Positions 16,741 to 24,764 of a stretch of DNA of 64,000 bases are shown in pieces. Origin of the DNA: Actinomadura sp. NAK00032 (lineage in GTDB: Bacteria > Actinomycetota > Actinomycetes > Streptosporangiales > Streptosporangiaceae); contig NZ_CP054932.1 of assembly GCF_013364275.1 (NCBI RefSeq), positions 7,316,001-7,380,000 on the forward strand, in the 5' to 3' direction. Below the pieces are notes generated by a model. That model had not been told where the DNA came from and searched no databases. It saw only the letters and a list, made by a program, of their open reading frames with translations. Position 1 is the stretch's first letter, and every line of letters begins with the position of its first letter. A program made the translations under genes and the position numbers.

Positions 16741-17760
16741 ATGCGCGCCAAGGGCATCACGTACGACACCGGCTTCGTCCGCGACGGGCACAACTCGCGC
16801 GGACACTTCGATCCGGCGCTGGCCGAGCGCGAACTGCGCATCATCCGGGACGACCTGCACTGCAACGCGGTCCGCGTCACCGGCGGCGACCCCGACCGGC
16901 TGGAACTGGCCGCCACCCTCGCCGCCGACCTGGGCCTGGAGGTCTGGTTCTCGCCCTATCCCCTGGAGCTGACCACCGACGAGATGCTGACGCTCTTCGC
17001 CGACTGCGCCGAACGCGCCGAGCGGCTCCGGCAGCGGAACGCGGAGGTCGTGTTCGTGGCGGGCGCCGAACTGAGCCTGATGAACAAGGGCTTCCTCCCC
17101 GGCAACTCCCTGAACGAGCGGGTAGAACTCCTGAGCCGACCGGAGAAGCTGCGTGAGCTGGTCCCCGAGGTCAGCGGCCGCGTGAACGCCTTTCTCGGCG
17201 ACGCCGTCAAGCTCGTCCGCGAGCGCTTCGGCGGCCGGATCACCTACGCGGCCGTCCAGCTCGACTTCGTGGACTGGACGCCCTTCGACATCGTCTCCAT
17301 GGACCTCTACCGCTCGGCGGACATCGCGGACCAGTTCGCTCAGGGCGTCCGCACCCTCGTCGCGCAGGGCAAACCGGTCGCCATCACCGAGTTCGGCTCG
17401 TCCTGCTTCCGCGGCGCCGGCGACGTGGGCGCCCGCGGCCTGGAGATCGTCGAGTACGACGAGGACACCGGCGCCCCCGTCCGGCTGAACGGCGAGTACG
17501 CCCGCGACGAAGCCGGCCAGGCCGCGTACCTGAGCGAGTTGCTGGACGTCTTCGAGGCCGAAGGCGTCGACAGCGCCTTCGTGTTCATCTTCGCCCTCTA
17601 CGACCACCCGCACCGCCCCGGCGGCGACCCCCGCGACGACCTGGACCTGGCCAGCTACGGAATCGTCAAGGTCCTCGAAAACGGCCACGGCACCACCTAC
17701 CCCGACATGCCCTGGGAGCCGAAGACCGCCTTCACCGCCGTCGCCGCCCACTACCGCTGA
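16741..17760 (+). CDS. TIM-barrel glycosidase-like protein (family often labelled abortive infection protein)
   Basis: 339 residues from ATG 16741, with AGAGAGGA about 9 bases upstream. Sequence blocks GITYDTGF, IIRDDLHCNAVRVTGGDP, GLEVWFSPYP, VAGAELSLM, PVAITEFGSSCF and SAFVFIFALYDHP are laid out like strands of a TIM barrel; E in GAELS and E in ITEFG are in the positions of glycoside hydrolase acid/base and nucleophile. Database entries of this family are often named abortive phage infection protein, but I see no direct basis for a phage function. Probably controlled by the divergent TetR repressor. No signal peptide, so cytoplasmic. Confidence 0.75.
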   Translation: MRAKGITYDTGFVRDGHNSRGHFDPALAERELRIIRDDLHCNAVRVTGGDPDRLELAATLAADLGLEVWFSPYPLELTTDEMLTLFADCAERAERLRQRNAEVVFVAGAELSLMNKGFLPGNSLNERVELLSRPEKLRELVPEVSGRVNAFLGDAVKLVRERFGGRITYAAVQLDFVDWTPFDIVSMDLYRSADIADQFAQGVRTLVAQGKPVAITEFGSSCFRGAGDVGARGLEIVEYDEDTGAPVRLNGEYARDEAGQAAYLSELLDVFEAEGVDSAFVFIFALYDHPHRPGGDPRDDLDLASYGIVKVLENGHGTTYPDMPWEPKTAFTAVAAHYR

Positions 17761-17773
17761 CGCGACTCAAGGC

Positions 17774-18250
17774 TCAGACCACCTGCGTCCCGCGCACTTC
17801 GGGCACATACAGCCGAACCTCCAGGTCGAGCGGGCCGAGGCGCTCGATGATCAGAGGGTGAACTGCGTCCCAGGCAAGGCCCCCATGACCGCATCCGAGG
17901 GGCGGGACGGCCACGCTGGTCATGTCCAGTTCGGTCACGAGGCGGGACAGGTCGCTCAGGCCGGATTCGATGTCCTCCAAGCGGGACGCATTCCGCCAGT
18001 GGCGCTTGGTCGGAAAGTTGATGACCCACCGGTTGTCATCGATCGGAACGGCAAGGACCTTGCCGGGCCGCAGACGACCCTCTGCACACGCGTCGGCGTA
18101 GGACGTGAAGTTGGCGGGGAACGCGCGCTTGAACTGGCGAGCGAGCCCCTTCCCCATCACACCGGCTGTGTTGACGGGATTGACGAGCGCCTGCGCATCG
18201 TCCTGCAGAAGGTCCCCGGTCCGCTCGATGATCACGTTTCCCCCACTCAC
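17774..18250 (-). CDS. Stand-alone macrodomain protein (DarG/TARG1-like ADP-ribose hydrolase)
   Basis: 158 residues. Features of ADP-ribose-binding macrodomains: ALVNPVNTAGVMGKGLARQF (about 19-38) and VAVPPLGCGHGGLAW (about 113-127). The VNTAGVMGKGLA loop and the following FPANFTSYADACAEGRLRPGKV segment (in pieces) are closest in style to the macrodomain of DarG, which removes ADP-ribose from thymidine in DNA and neutralises DarT. No DarT gene is in the window. GTG 18250 lacks a ribosome site; GTG 18235 has GGGGGA a few bases upstream and is an equally good start. Confidence 0.85.
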   Translation of the reverse strand: MSGGNVIIERTGDLLQDDAQALVNPVNTAGVMGKGLARQFKRAFPANFTSYADACAEGRLRPGKVLAVPIDDNRWVINFPTKRHWRNASRLEDIESGLSDLSRLVTELDMTSVAVPPLGCGHGGLAWDAVHPLIIERLGPLDLEVRLYVPEVRGTQVV

Positions 18251-18293
18251 CGGACGTCAGCGAGAGTAAGCACGACCACTGACATCCAGGGAC

Positions 18294-18494
18294 TCACTGG
18301 CACGAGTCAGGGTCCGCCGTCCGGAGGAGCCCATCCAGCTGGTCGGGGATGTCGCTGCCAACTCTTCCGCTTTTGGCCCTTTTGGCCTGCTTGTCCTGCA
18401 TGTCGGCGGCGGCCTCGGCCGCGTACCGCTCGTGGTGCAACTCAAGCAGCCGATCCACCAATCCCCGGCCAGCTGTAGTCCGGATGGCGTGCTC
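18294..18494 (-). pseudogene. Relic of a DNA methyltransferase C-terminal tail
   Basis: An open stretch without its own start, bounded upstream by a stop at 18495-18497. It encodes LVDRLLELHHERYAAEAAAD followed by a Lys/Ala tail (DKQAKRAK). The pattern (V/I)DRLLxLxHxRYxxEV is typical of the very C-terminus of Eco57I-type/type IIG restriction-methylase proteins, as I recall the family. Codon bias fits coding DNA, but no other part of such a gene is present. It seems to be the remnant of a deleted modification gene next to the macrodomain gene. Confidence 0.45.
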
Positions 18495-18537
18495 TCACTG
18501 ACGGGTCGGCGCCAGTCTCGGGGACCGATCCCCTGCC

Positions 18538-19098
18538 TCAGACCGCGTGTGATCGTGTAAGGAGGTAGATGTCCCAGTGGGACGGGACGACGTTCGGCAG
18601 GGGGCCTTTGCGGCCTATCTTCTGCCAGCCGAGGTGGCGGTAGAAGGCCTGGGTGGCGGCGGCGGTGGGTTGGACTGACAGGACGGCGCGCTCTTCGGTC
18701 CGGTCCGCCAGCAGTTGCCGGACGAGGCGGCTGCCGAGGCCGTGGCCTCGCCAGGGCGGAAGCAGCGCGAGGCTGATGAGGGCGAAGGTACGTCCTTCCC
18801 ATTCGGCCGTCAGTTCCTCGGGGAGCGGATCGGGGAAGTCGTTCCACCAGCCGTGGTCGGGCGGGAGGCGGTGGCCGACGGCGTAGCCGATCGGGTCGTC
18901 GCGGTGCTCGGCCACCACCAGTGCGAAGGTGGGGTCGTGCATCAGGCGCCGCAGGTAGTCGGCGTGCTCGTCCGACATTCGAGGCACCCATGCGAAGGGC
19001 GGCTGCGCGAAGACCGTGTCGTGCACGCCGCAGAGCGCGGTGAAGTGCTGCTCGGCGAGCGGACGGGTGCCGCTCTGGATGGTCGCGTCAGTCGTCAT
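18538..19098 (-). CDS. GNAT-family N-acetyltransferase
   Basis: 186 residues. Acetyl-CoA motif A is ISLALLPPWRGHGLGSRLV, containing RGHGLG (RxxGxG type), and motif B is TQAFYRHLGWQKIG. The ATG at 19098 is inside the end of the NB-ARC gene (11-base overlap) and is served by GGAGGGG 3-8 bases upstream. The acceptor is unknown. It is the last gene of the 22029-18538 operon, so it may modify or be regulated with the ATPase system. Confidence 0.88.
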   Translation of the reverse strand: MTTDATIQSGTRPLAEQHFTALCGVHDTVFAQPPFAWVPRMSDEHADYLRRLMHDPTFALVVAEHRDDPIGYAVGHRLPPDHGWWNDFPDPLPEELTAEWEGRTFALISLALLPPWRGHGLGSRLVRQLLADRTEERAVLSVQPTAAATQAFYRHLGWQKIGRKGPLPNVVPSHWDIYLLTRSHAV

Positions 19099-21232
19099 CG
19101 CCCCTCCGTTCGAGTGCCGCGGCCTGCGTCTGGAGGCCGGCCGCCCGGTCGTCGCCGAGTTCGTCGTAGATGGTCGCGGCCATGCGCCAGCGGTCGGCGG
19201 CGCCGATGGGGTCGTCCATCGCGAGTAGCGCCTCGCCGTGGGAGGTCAGCGCCATCGCGGTGCTGCGGCGGTCGCCGAAGCGCTCGAAGACGCCGGCCGC
19301 CCGCCGCAGCCGCGGCTCCGCGTCTGGAGCGCGTTCCAGGGCGAGCAGCGCGGAACTGAGTGACAGCGTGCCCCATGCCTCGCTCCACTCGTCGCCCAAC
19401 TCGGCGAAGACGGCGAGAGCGCGTTCGCAGAGGCCGACGGCTTCCTCCCGGTCGCCGGTCTCGGCGGCGCAGCGGCCGAGACTCAGCAGCGCCATGCCCT
19501 CACCGCGGCGCACACCGCTGTCACGGAAGACCCGCAGTGCCGTCCGGAAGTGGCCTGTCGCGTCTCCGATCTCGTGGCGCTCCTCGTGGATCAGGCCGAT
19601 GCCCCGGGAGGCGAAGCCCTCCAACCAGCCGTCGCCGAGTTCGCGGGCGAGCAGGAGGGCCCGCCGGTAGTCGGCGAGGGCCTCGTCGTACCGGCCGGCG
19701 CGCCAGCCGGCGTCCCCGAGGCAGAGGACATTGGACGCCTCGCCGAGGGCGTCGGCCAGTTCCCGCGCCGCCCGCAGGCCGAGCCGGTGGACGTCCTCCC
19801 AGTCGGCCCAGTACGAGCCGAGTTCGAAGAAGCCGTCGGCGACGACGGGCAGCTTCCAGGCGATGTCGTACTGTCCGAGGTCGGCGGCGAGTCGCAGTGC
19901 CGCGAGCAGGTTGGAGCGCTCCTGCTCGAACCACCGCGTGGCCTCCTCCGCCGTCGCGAAGGCGGGGACGTCGATCCCCCCGGGCGGTACGAGCGGGACC
20001 GAGTGCGAGTAGGGCAGGACGAGCCGCCGTCCGGCGTCGGCGGCCAGCAGGTACCAGGCGAGCATCCGCCGCACCGCGCGCGTCCGCTCACCTTGCGGGT
20101 CTCCGGCGGCGGCCCGCTCCCGGGCGTAGGCGCGCAGCAGGTCGTGGAGTTGGAAGCGATCGTTGGAGGTCTCTCGCAGCAGGTGGGCGGCTGTGAGAGC
20201 GCGCAGCAAACGCCCGGCGGCGGCGCGTCCGGTGCCGATGAGGGCCGCTGCGGCGCCGATGCCGATGTCGGGCCCGGTGTGCAGGCCGAGGAGCCGGAAG
20301 GCGCGGCGCTGCTGTTCGGGCAGAGCGCGGTAGGACCAGGAGAACGCGGCGCGCACGTCGCTCAGTTCGTCCTCGCCGGCGGCGAGGGCGTCGAGCCGGT
20401 GCCGTTCGTCCTCCAGTTCACCGGCGAGCCCCGCCATGGAGAGCTCGGGTCGGCCCGCGGCGTGTTCGGCGACGACGCGCAGGGCAAGCGGAAGGTGGCC
20501 GCTGAGGTCGGCGACTCGCAGGGCGGCAGCCTGGTCGGTCGCGACCCGGTCCGCTCCGATCACGGTCGCGAGCAGCGCGACGGACTCCTCGGGCGACAGC
20601 ACGTCCAAGGTCACGCGCGCGGCTCCCTCCCTGGCCACCAGCCCCGCGAGTGTACTTCGGCCGGTGATGAGCGCGAAGCATCCCCGCGACGCCGGGAGCA
20701 GCTCCCTGATGTCGGAGGACGCGGCGGCGTTGTCGATGACCACCAGGACGCGTTTGCCGTCGAGGAGCGTCCGGTAGATGGACGCTCGCTGGCCGGTCTC
20801 GTCGGGGATGGCCTCCGGCGGGGCGCCGAGTGCCCGCAGGAACCCGTCGAGGGCCTCGCCCGCCGTCAGCTGACGGCCGGGACCGTACCCGCGCATGTCC
20901 ACGTAGAGATCGCCGTCGGGGAAGCGGGACCTGGAGCGGTGCGCCCAGCGCAGGGCCAGCGCCGTCTTGCCGACGCCCGGTGCGCCGGCGACGGCGGACA
21001 CCACGACGGCAGGTGGGCCACCGTCCGTCGTGGAGCCGGTGAGCAGGCCGTCCAAGGCGCGGAGGCTCGCCTCCCGGTCGATGAAGCCGGCGACGTCCAG
21101 CGGCAACTGCCGTGGTGGAGGCAGGTCGCGTCCTCCGCCCACGCGGATCCCGCCCTGCACGCTCTGCGCCTGGATGACGGTGCCGGCGTCGCCCTCGAAC
21201 CCGTTGGAGGGGAACCGCTTCTCGCTGGGCAT
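19088..21232 (-). CDS. NB-ARC ATPase with TPR repeats (STAND regulator)
   Basis: 714 residues. A short N-terminal segment with TVIQAQSVQGGIRVG (18-32), a motif shared with actinobacterial conflict-system ATPases, precedes an NB-ARC domain: P-loop AGAPGVGKTAL (82-92), Walker B RVLVVIDNAA (about 160) and LPLAL (about 250). From about 500 to 700 there are TPR repeats (ADYRRALLLARELGDGW, AVGLCERALAVFAELGDEW). It lacks the SARP DNA-binding domain found in AfsR-type relatives. The ATG at 21232 overlaps the upstream stop in TGATG, so translation is coupled to DUF6879. Such STAND ATPases oligomerise on ligand binding; its effector is not obvious. Confidence 0.85.
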   Translation of the reverse strand: MPSEKRFPSNGFEGDAGTVIQAQSVQGGIRVGGGRDLPPPRQLPLDVAGFIDREASLRALDGLLTGSTTDGGPPAVVVSAVAGAPGVGKTALALRWAHRSRSRFPDGDLYVDMRGYGPGRQLTAGEALDGFLRALGAPPEAIPDETGQRASIYRTLLDGKRVLVVIDNAAASSDIRELLPASRGCFALITGRSTLAGLVAREGAARVTLDVLSPEESVALLATVIGADRVATDQAAALRVADLSGHLPLALRVVAEHAAGRPELSMAGLAGELEDERHRLDALAAGEDELSDVRAAFSWSYRALPEQQRRAFRLLGLHTGPDIGIGAAAALIGTGRAAAGRLLRALTAAHLLRETSNDRFQLHDLLRAYARERAAAGDPQGERTRAVRRMLAWYLLAADAGRRLVLPYSHSVPLVPPGGIDVPAFATAEEATRWFEQERSNLLAALRLAADLGQYDIAWKLPVVADGFFELGSYWADWEDVHRLGLRAARELADALGEASNVLCLGDAGWRAGRYDEALADYRRALLLARELGDGWLEGFASRGIGLIHEERHEIGDATGHFRTALRVFRDSGVRRGEGMALLSLGRCAAETGDREEAVGLCERALAVFAELGDEWSEAWGTLSLSSALLALERAPDAEPRLRRAAGVFERFGDRRSTAMALTSHGEALLAMDDPIGAADRWRMAATIYDELGDDRAAGLQTQAAALERRGDDD

Positions 21233-21804
21233 CAGCCCGGCAGGGGCAGGAACCGTCCGTTGTACCGGGCGGCGAACTCGCGGTACGGGACGGCTCGGCT
21301 CACGGCTAGGTCCCGCCAGTAGTTCGCCTGGACGATCTTCTCCGCGTCGTCGACGATCTCGGCCGCCGCGAACGCGCCGTCCGTCTCGTAGTGCATGGTG
21401 ACGAGACGGCGGGAGTCGAAGAGCCAGTAGTCGTCGTGGGGCAGCCCTTCCGGCCACTCGCCTCGCCCTACCGGGATGATCCGCACGTCCTCTCCGGCCG
21501 AAACAGTGTGCTCGTAAGACCAGGCGCACTCGAAACGGACGTAGTCGGACGGTGGCTCCTCCACGACGTGGACCCGGTGCATGCGCTTCCCCGCTTTCTG
21601 CGCCGGCCGGACATACCCCTCGATCCAGTCGGCGATACCCGGGAATTCGCCGCGCTCCTGACCTGCCAGGAAGAGCGCGAACTCACCCTTCTCGTAGGAG
21701 ACGTCATAGCTCTGCAGTGACTCCAGACGGTAAGCCGTGTACGAGAAGTCACTGAAGAGACTGTTGAATTCCTCGTCGGCGAGTGAGTGGAAGACCCGTC
21801 CCAC
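21232..21804 (-). CDS. DUF6879 family protein
   Basis: 190 residues from GTG 21804, which directly follows the stop of the small upstream gene. The layout is typical of DUF6879: FNSLFSDFSYTAYRLESLQSY (in pieces FSDFSYTAYRLE) near the start, RMHRVHVVEEPPSDYVRFE in the middle, and DDYWLFDSRRLVTMHY toward the end. Members pair with small proteins or helix-turn-helix genes in actinomycetes and have no known biochemical activity. Overlap with the NB-ARC start indicates a joint unit. Confidence 0.8.
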   Translation of the reverse strand: MGRVFHSLADEEFNSLFSDFSYTAYRLESLQSYDVSYEKGEFALFLAGQERGEFPGIADWIEGYVRPAQKAGKRMHRVHVVEEPPSDYVRFECAWSYEHTVSAGEDVRIIPVGRGEWPEGLPHDDYWLFDSRRLVTMHYETDGAFAAAEIVDDAEKIVQANYWRDLAVSRAVPYREFAARYNGRFLPLPG

Positions 21805-22029
21805 CTACCGTTCCTCCCTCGCGGCGCGCAGCCGCTCGATCGCGCCCTCGACGACGTCCGCCGAGATGCGGACGGCGGTCTCGCCCGGCAGCACGTTCGA
21901 CAGCTCGGCGAGGGTACCGCCGTCCACCGCGTGCCCTTGAACGACGAGCTCCCCGTTCTCCGCCAGATAGACGGACGGGCATCCGTTCCCGCCGGAACCT
22001 TGATCTTTGTAAAGCATGACCAGCTTCAT
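21805..22029 (-). CDS. Small conserved partner of DUF6879
   Basis: 74 residues, strong AAAGGAAGG about 7 bases upstream of ATG 22029. Contains LYKDQGSGGNGCPSVYLAENGELVVQG (in pieces GSGGNGCPSVYLAE and GELVVQG) and NVLPGETAVRISADVV. This compact protein commonly precedes DUF6879 genes in actinomycetes. It is the first gene of the operon 22029-18538. Function unknown; the conserved Cys in GNGCPSV is worth noting. Confidence 0.8.
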   Translation of the reverse strand: MKLVMLYKDQGSGGNGCPSVYLAENGELVVQGHAVDGGTLAELSNVLPGETAVRISADVVEGAIERLRAAREER

Positions 22030-22317
22030 GGCCTGCCTTCCTTTGAGGCCCGCTACCGGGGCACCATTGAAAGCCTACCGACTCCAGCGAATTCTCACCC
22101 GGACTGACGGATAATGGCACGGTCTCATGCCAGGTTATCTGCACCGCACAATCCACTCATCGGCAGTTTTGCGAAAAAATGCACACATGGAATGATCCAG
22201 GATCATTGCCGGGAAACACCGTCCGAGGCGCGGGACGTGCATGGCGTAGCGGGTGCTCTCTCCCGGTGTGGGCTGGCCTAGGGTGGCGGGACGTCCTCCC
22301 TAGAACGGACCATCTCC
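22030..22317. promoter_or_regulatory. Divergent intergenic region with a 17-base palindrome
   Basis: 288 bases, clearly richer in A+T (22060-22215) than the coding DNA. AATGATCC-a-GGATCATT at 22191-22207 is a perfect inverted repeat. It could serve the operon at 22029 or the ABC gene at 22318. TAGGGT at 22272-22277 is a possible -10 box for the latter. No gene was found. Confidence 0.4.
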
Positions 22318-23058
22318 TTGCCTGCCGAACTTTGTGAAGTGACCGTCCACGTCGATACGGGGCGGTGGAGTGAGACGGTCTTGGACGGCGTCGATCTCGT
22401 CGTGCCGGACGGGAAGATCACGGCGCTGCTCGGCGAGTCCGGGTGCGGCAAGTCGATGGCGGCCGCGGCGCTCACCGGCTCGCTTCCCGACTCCGCCGGC
22501 ATCACGGGGGAGGTGCGCGTCGACGGGGAGCCGGTGCGCGAGCGGCGCCAGTGGCTGCGGCTTCGCGGCGGCACCGTCGGGTTGCTGCCGCAGGCGGGCG
22601 TGACGGCCTTCCATGCCGAGGACACCGTGGGCGAGCAGTTGCGCGCCCTGGAGGACCGGTATGGGCGGTGGAGCGTCGAGCGTGCCTGCGCGGCCGCCGG
22701 GTATCCGGCCGAGCTGGCCGATCTCTACCCGAAGCAGCATTCGGGCGGCCAGATCCAGCGCGCCGCGCTCGCCGCCGCGCTGCTGCCCGAGCCCCGCGTC
22801 CTCATCGCGGACGAACCGACGGCCTCACTCGACATGGAGACCGCCTACGGCGTGTGGGTCACCCTGCGCCGGTACGCCGACGCCGGAGCCGCCGTCCTGG
22901 TGATCACCCACGACGTGCCCATGCTCACCGCGACCAGGGTCGCCGACCGCGTCGCGCTCATGCGTGAGGGAAGGGTCATCGCCACGGGCGACCTCGCCGG
23001 CTTGGCCGCCCTTGAGGACTCGTACGTGCGCGGCTTCTTCCAGCCCACCGGCTTCTGA
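22318..23058 (+). CDS. ABC transporter ATP-binding protein, oligopeptide/nickel (DppD-like) type
   Basis: 246 residues from TTG 22318; GTG 22336 is an alternative, and neither has a good ribosome site. Walker A GESGCGKS (about 38-45), signature SGGQIQRAALAAALLPEPRVLIADEPTASLD in the usual spacing (SGGQ, then DEPT), and switch His in ITHDVPM. The long helical insert and HSGGQ style are those of dipeptide/nickel importer ATPases. No permease or binding protein is adjacent, so it is an orphan subunit or a soluble ABC protein. Confidence 0.8.
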   Translation: MPAELCEVTVHVDTGRWSETVLDGVDLVVPDGKITALLGESGCGKSMAAAALTGSLPDSAGITGEVRVDGEPVRERRQWLRLRGGTVGLLPQAGVTAFHAEDTVGEQLRALEDRYGRWSVERACAAAGYPAELADLYPKQHSGGQIQRAALAAALLPEPRVLIADEPTASLDMETAYGVWVTLRRYADAGAAVLVITHDVPMLTATRVADRVALMREGRVIATGDLAGLAALEDSYVRGFFQPTGF

Positions 23059-23076
23059 CGGCCGGTACGGTCTCGC

Positions 23077-23092
23077 CCCCGGTGAACCGGGG
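23077..23092. terminator. Short hairpin between convergent genes
   Basis: CCCCGG-tgaa-CCGGGG, a 6-base-pair stem with a tetraloop, without a T run, between the ABC ATPase and the convergent TetR gene. Confidence 0.4.
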
Positions 23093-23112
23093 TGCGGCGT
23101 GGTCCGAGGTGC

Positions 23113-23694
23113 TCAGGGCCTTGGGGACATTCCGGCGGATGTGGCGTTGAGGAGCCGGTCGATGTAGTCGCGGGTGATCGGTTCCCGGGTGCACAGGAAC
23201 CGGTAGTACAGGGCGCCTGAGAGCAGGTCCATCGCGAGCTCCAGTTCGAAGTCAGGCGCGATCTGGCCCTGCTCCTTGGCCGCCTGGAGACGGCGCAGGA
23301 GGTCGTCGGTCTGCCGCCGGATGAAGCGTTCCCTGTGCCCGGCGGCGACGTCCGGATCGTGCTGGGCCTCGCCGAGGAGGGCCCGGTACAGCGGGCCCCA
23401 GGGCGGCCGGCTCAGCAGTTCCGTGGCCTTGACCATCACCTCGCGCGTGTCGGCCACAACGTCGCTGGTGTCGCGGTGGACCAGGTCTTCGGTGTTCAGG
23501 CTGAGGACCGCGTCGAGGAAGAGCAGTCCCTTGGACGGCCAGCGCCGGTAGATCGTGTGCTTGCCGACGCCCGCCCGGGACGCCACGGCCTCGATGCTGA
23601 GCTTGGCGTAGCCCGACTCCAGGACCAGGTCGCGGGCGGCCTGCCTGATCGCCTCGGTCCGGGCGGCCGCAAGGGCGGCGTGGTGGTCGGTCAT
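23113..23694 (-). CDS. TetR/AcrR-family repressor with two palindromic operators
   Basis: 193 residues from ATG 23694. Helix-turn-helix LSIEAVASRAGVGKHTIYRRWPSK (in pieces LSIEAVASRAGV and KHTIYRRWP). TAGGGT at 23707-23702 ends 7 bases before the ATG (leaderless). The perfect palindrome CACGGCACGTGCCGTG starts 5 bases further upstream, and a related one lies at 23764-23782 towards the divergent kinase gene. Autoregulation and control of the kinase operon are inferred. Confidence 0.9.
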   Translation of the reverse strand: MTDHHAALAAARTEAIRQAARDLVLESGYAKLSIEAVASRAGVGKHTIYRRWPSKGLLFLDAVLSLNTEDLVHRDTSDVVADTREVMVKATELLSRPPWGPLYRALLGEAQHDPDVAAGHRERFIRRQTDDLLRRLQAAKEQGQIAPDFELELAMDLLSGALYYRFLCTREPITRDYIDRLLNATSAGMSPRP

Positions 23695-23711
23695 GGCGTC
23701 CACCCTAACGG

Positions 23712-23727
23712 CACGGCACGTGCCGTG
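23712..23727. promoter_or_regulatory. Operator 1, perfect 16-base palindrome
   Basis: CACGGCAC-GTGCCGTG, lying just upstream of the -10 box of the TetR gene, where binding would block its own promoter. Confidence 0.6.
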
Positions 23728-23763
23728 TTGACAGCGTCGGACGGGTACGCCACGCTGACCCAT

Positions 23764-23782
23764 ACGGCACGGTCCGTGCCGT
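23764..23782. promoter_or_regulatory. Operator 2, 19-base palindrome
   Basis: ACGGCACGG-t-CCGTGCCGT, perfect apart from its centre base. It shares ACGGCAC/GTGCCGT half-sites with operator 1, 38 bases away, on the side of the divergent histidine kinase. Confidence 0.6.
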
Positions 23783-23849
23783 GCCGGTCTGGAAGGCAGC
23801 AGGATGGCCGCCGTCCAGACAGGCCCCCGCTCATGCACAGGAGATCCCG

Positions 23850-24764
23850 ATGGCCACGGAGATGCCGTCGAACCCGCCGCCGACCACCGCAGTCGCGTGC
23901 GGCGGCGACGGCGGCGCGGTGGCGCGGGAGCGCGCTCGCATCGCCCTTGAGCTGCACGACACCGTCGCGCACCACATGTCCCTGACCCTCGTACGGGCCG
24001 AGGCGGCGCTGCGGAGCGTTCCCGACCTGCCGGACGCGGCGCGGCAGGCGCTGGAGGCGGTGCGGGACGCCGCGCGCGGGGCGCTCACCGACACCCGCCG
24101 CATCGTCGGGATGCTGCGCGCCGGTGAGGCGGGCGGCCCGCAGCCCGGCCTCGACCGGCTCGGTGAACTGGTCGGCGCGGCGCGCGGCGGCGGGCTGCTG
24201 GTGTCCAGCGCCGTCGTCGGGGTGGCGCGCCCGCTGAGCGCCCGCGTGGACCTGGCGGCCTTCCGGATCGTGCAGGAGTCGCTCAGCAACGCCGTCCGCT
24301 ACGCGCCGGGGGCATGCGTGAGCGTCGAGATCCGCTACGGGCCCGGCGCGCTCACGGTCTCGGTCGACGACGACGGTGCCCGGACCGCTTCCAGGCCCGC
24401 GCCCAGCGGAGGCCATGGCCTGGCGGGGATGCGCGAGCGGGCCGGGATGCTCGGCGGCACCCTCCGGGCAGGCCCGCGGGCAAGAGTGGGCTGGTCCGTC
24501 GTCGCCGAGCTGCCGTACGCCGAGCCCGGTCCCGGCGCCGGCGATCCCGCACCGGACGAGAGCCGCACGGTCGTCCCGCTCCGCTCGGTCGGCCGGCCCC
24601 CTGGGCGGGGCGGCGCCGGGCACCGCGATCGTGCGGGCGCCCTGCGCGTCGTCCTCGCCGAGGGCTCACCCTCCTCCGGGACGGGCTGGTCCGCTTGCTG
24701 GACGCGTCCGGGGTGGAGGTGGTGGAGGCCGTCGACAACGGTCCGTCGCTGCTGCGCGCGCTGA
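23850..24764 (+). CDS. Cytoplasmic histidine kinase, HisKA_3/NarX type, 3' end out of frame
   Basis: ATG 23850 follows CAGGAGA by 6 bases. There are no membrane helices or sensor domain. The phospho-acceptor region is ARIALELHDTVAHHMSL (His 36), followed by VQESLSNAVRYAPG (N-box, 141-154) and GGHGLAGMRERAGML (G-box, 187-201). The domain is complete by about residue 225. Beyond that the frame reads through a low-quality linker straight into RVVLAE, the first strand of a NarL receiver, then loses phase near 24660-24666 and stops at 24764. So the real kinase either ended earlier or formed a kinase-regulator fusion. Probably repressed by the divergent TetR protein. Confidence 0.75.
   Translation: MATEMPSNPPPTTAVACGGDGGAVARERARIALELHDTVAHHMSLTLVRAEAALRSVPDLPDAARQALEAVRDAARGALTDTRRIVGMLRAGEAGGPQPGLDRLGELVGAARGGGLLVSSAVVGVARPLSARVDLAAFRIVQESLSNAVRYAPGACVSVEIRYGPGALTVSVDDDGARTASRPAPSGGHGLAGMRERAGMLGGTLRAGPRARVGWSVVAELPYAEPGPGAGDPAPDESRTVVPLRSVGRPPGRGGAGHRDRAGALRVVLAEGSPSSGTGWSACWTRPGWRWWRPSTTVRRCCAR

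Noticed and set aside
18257..18991. Longer minus-strand gene spanning the gap and the GNAT gene
   Set aside because: It is out of phase with the GNAT gene and rich in Arg/Pro; only the short methylase-like fragment in another phase looks coding.
19088..21529. SARP/AfsR-type activator with an N-terminal DNA-binding domain
   Set aside because: The region upstream of 21232 in this phase is a shadow of DUF6879; the protein starts directly before the NB-ARC domain.
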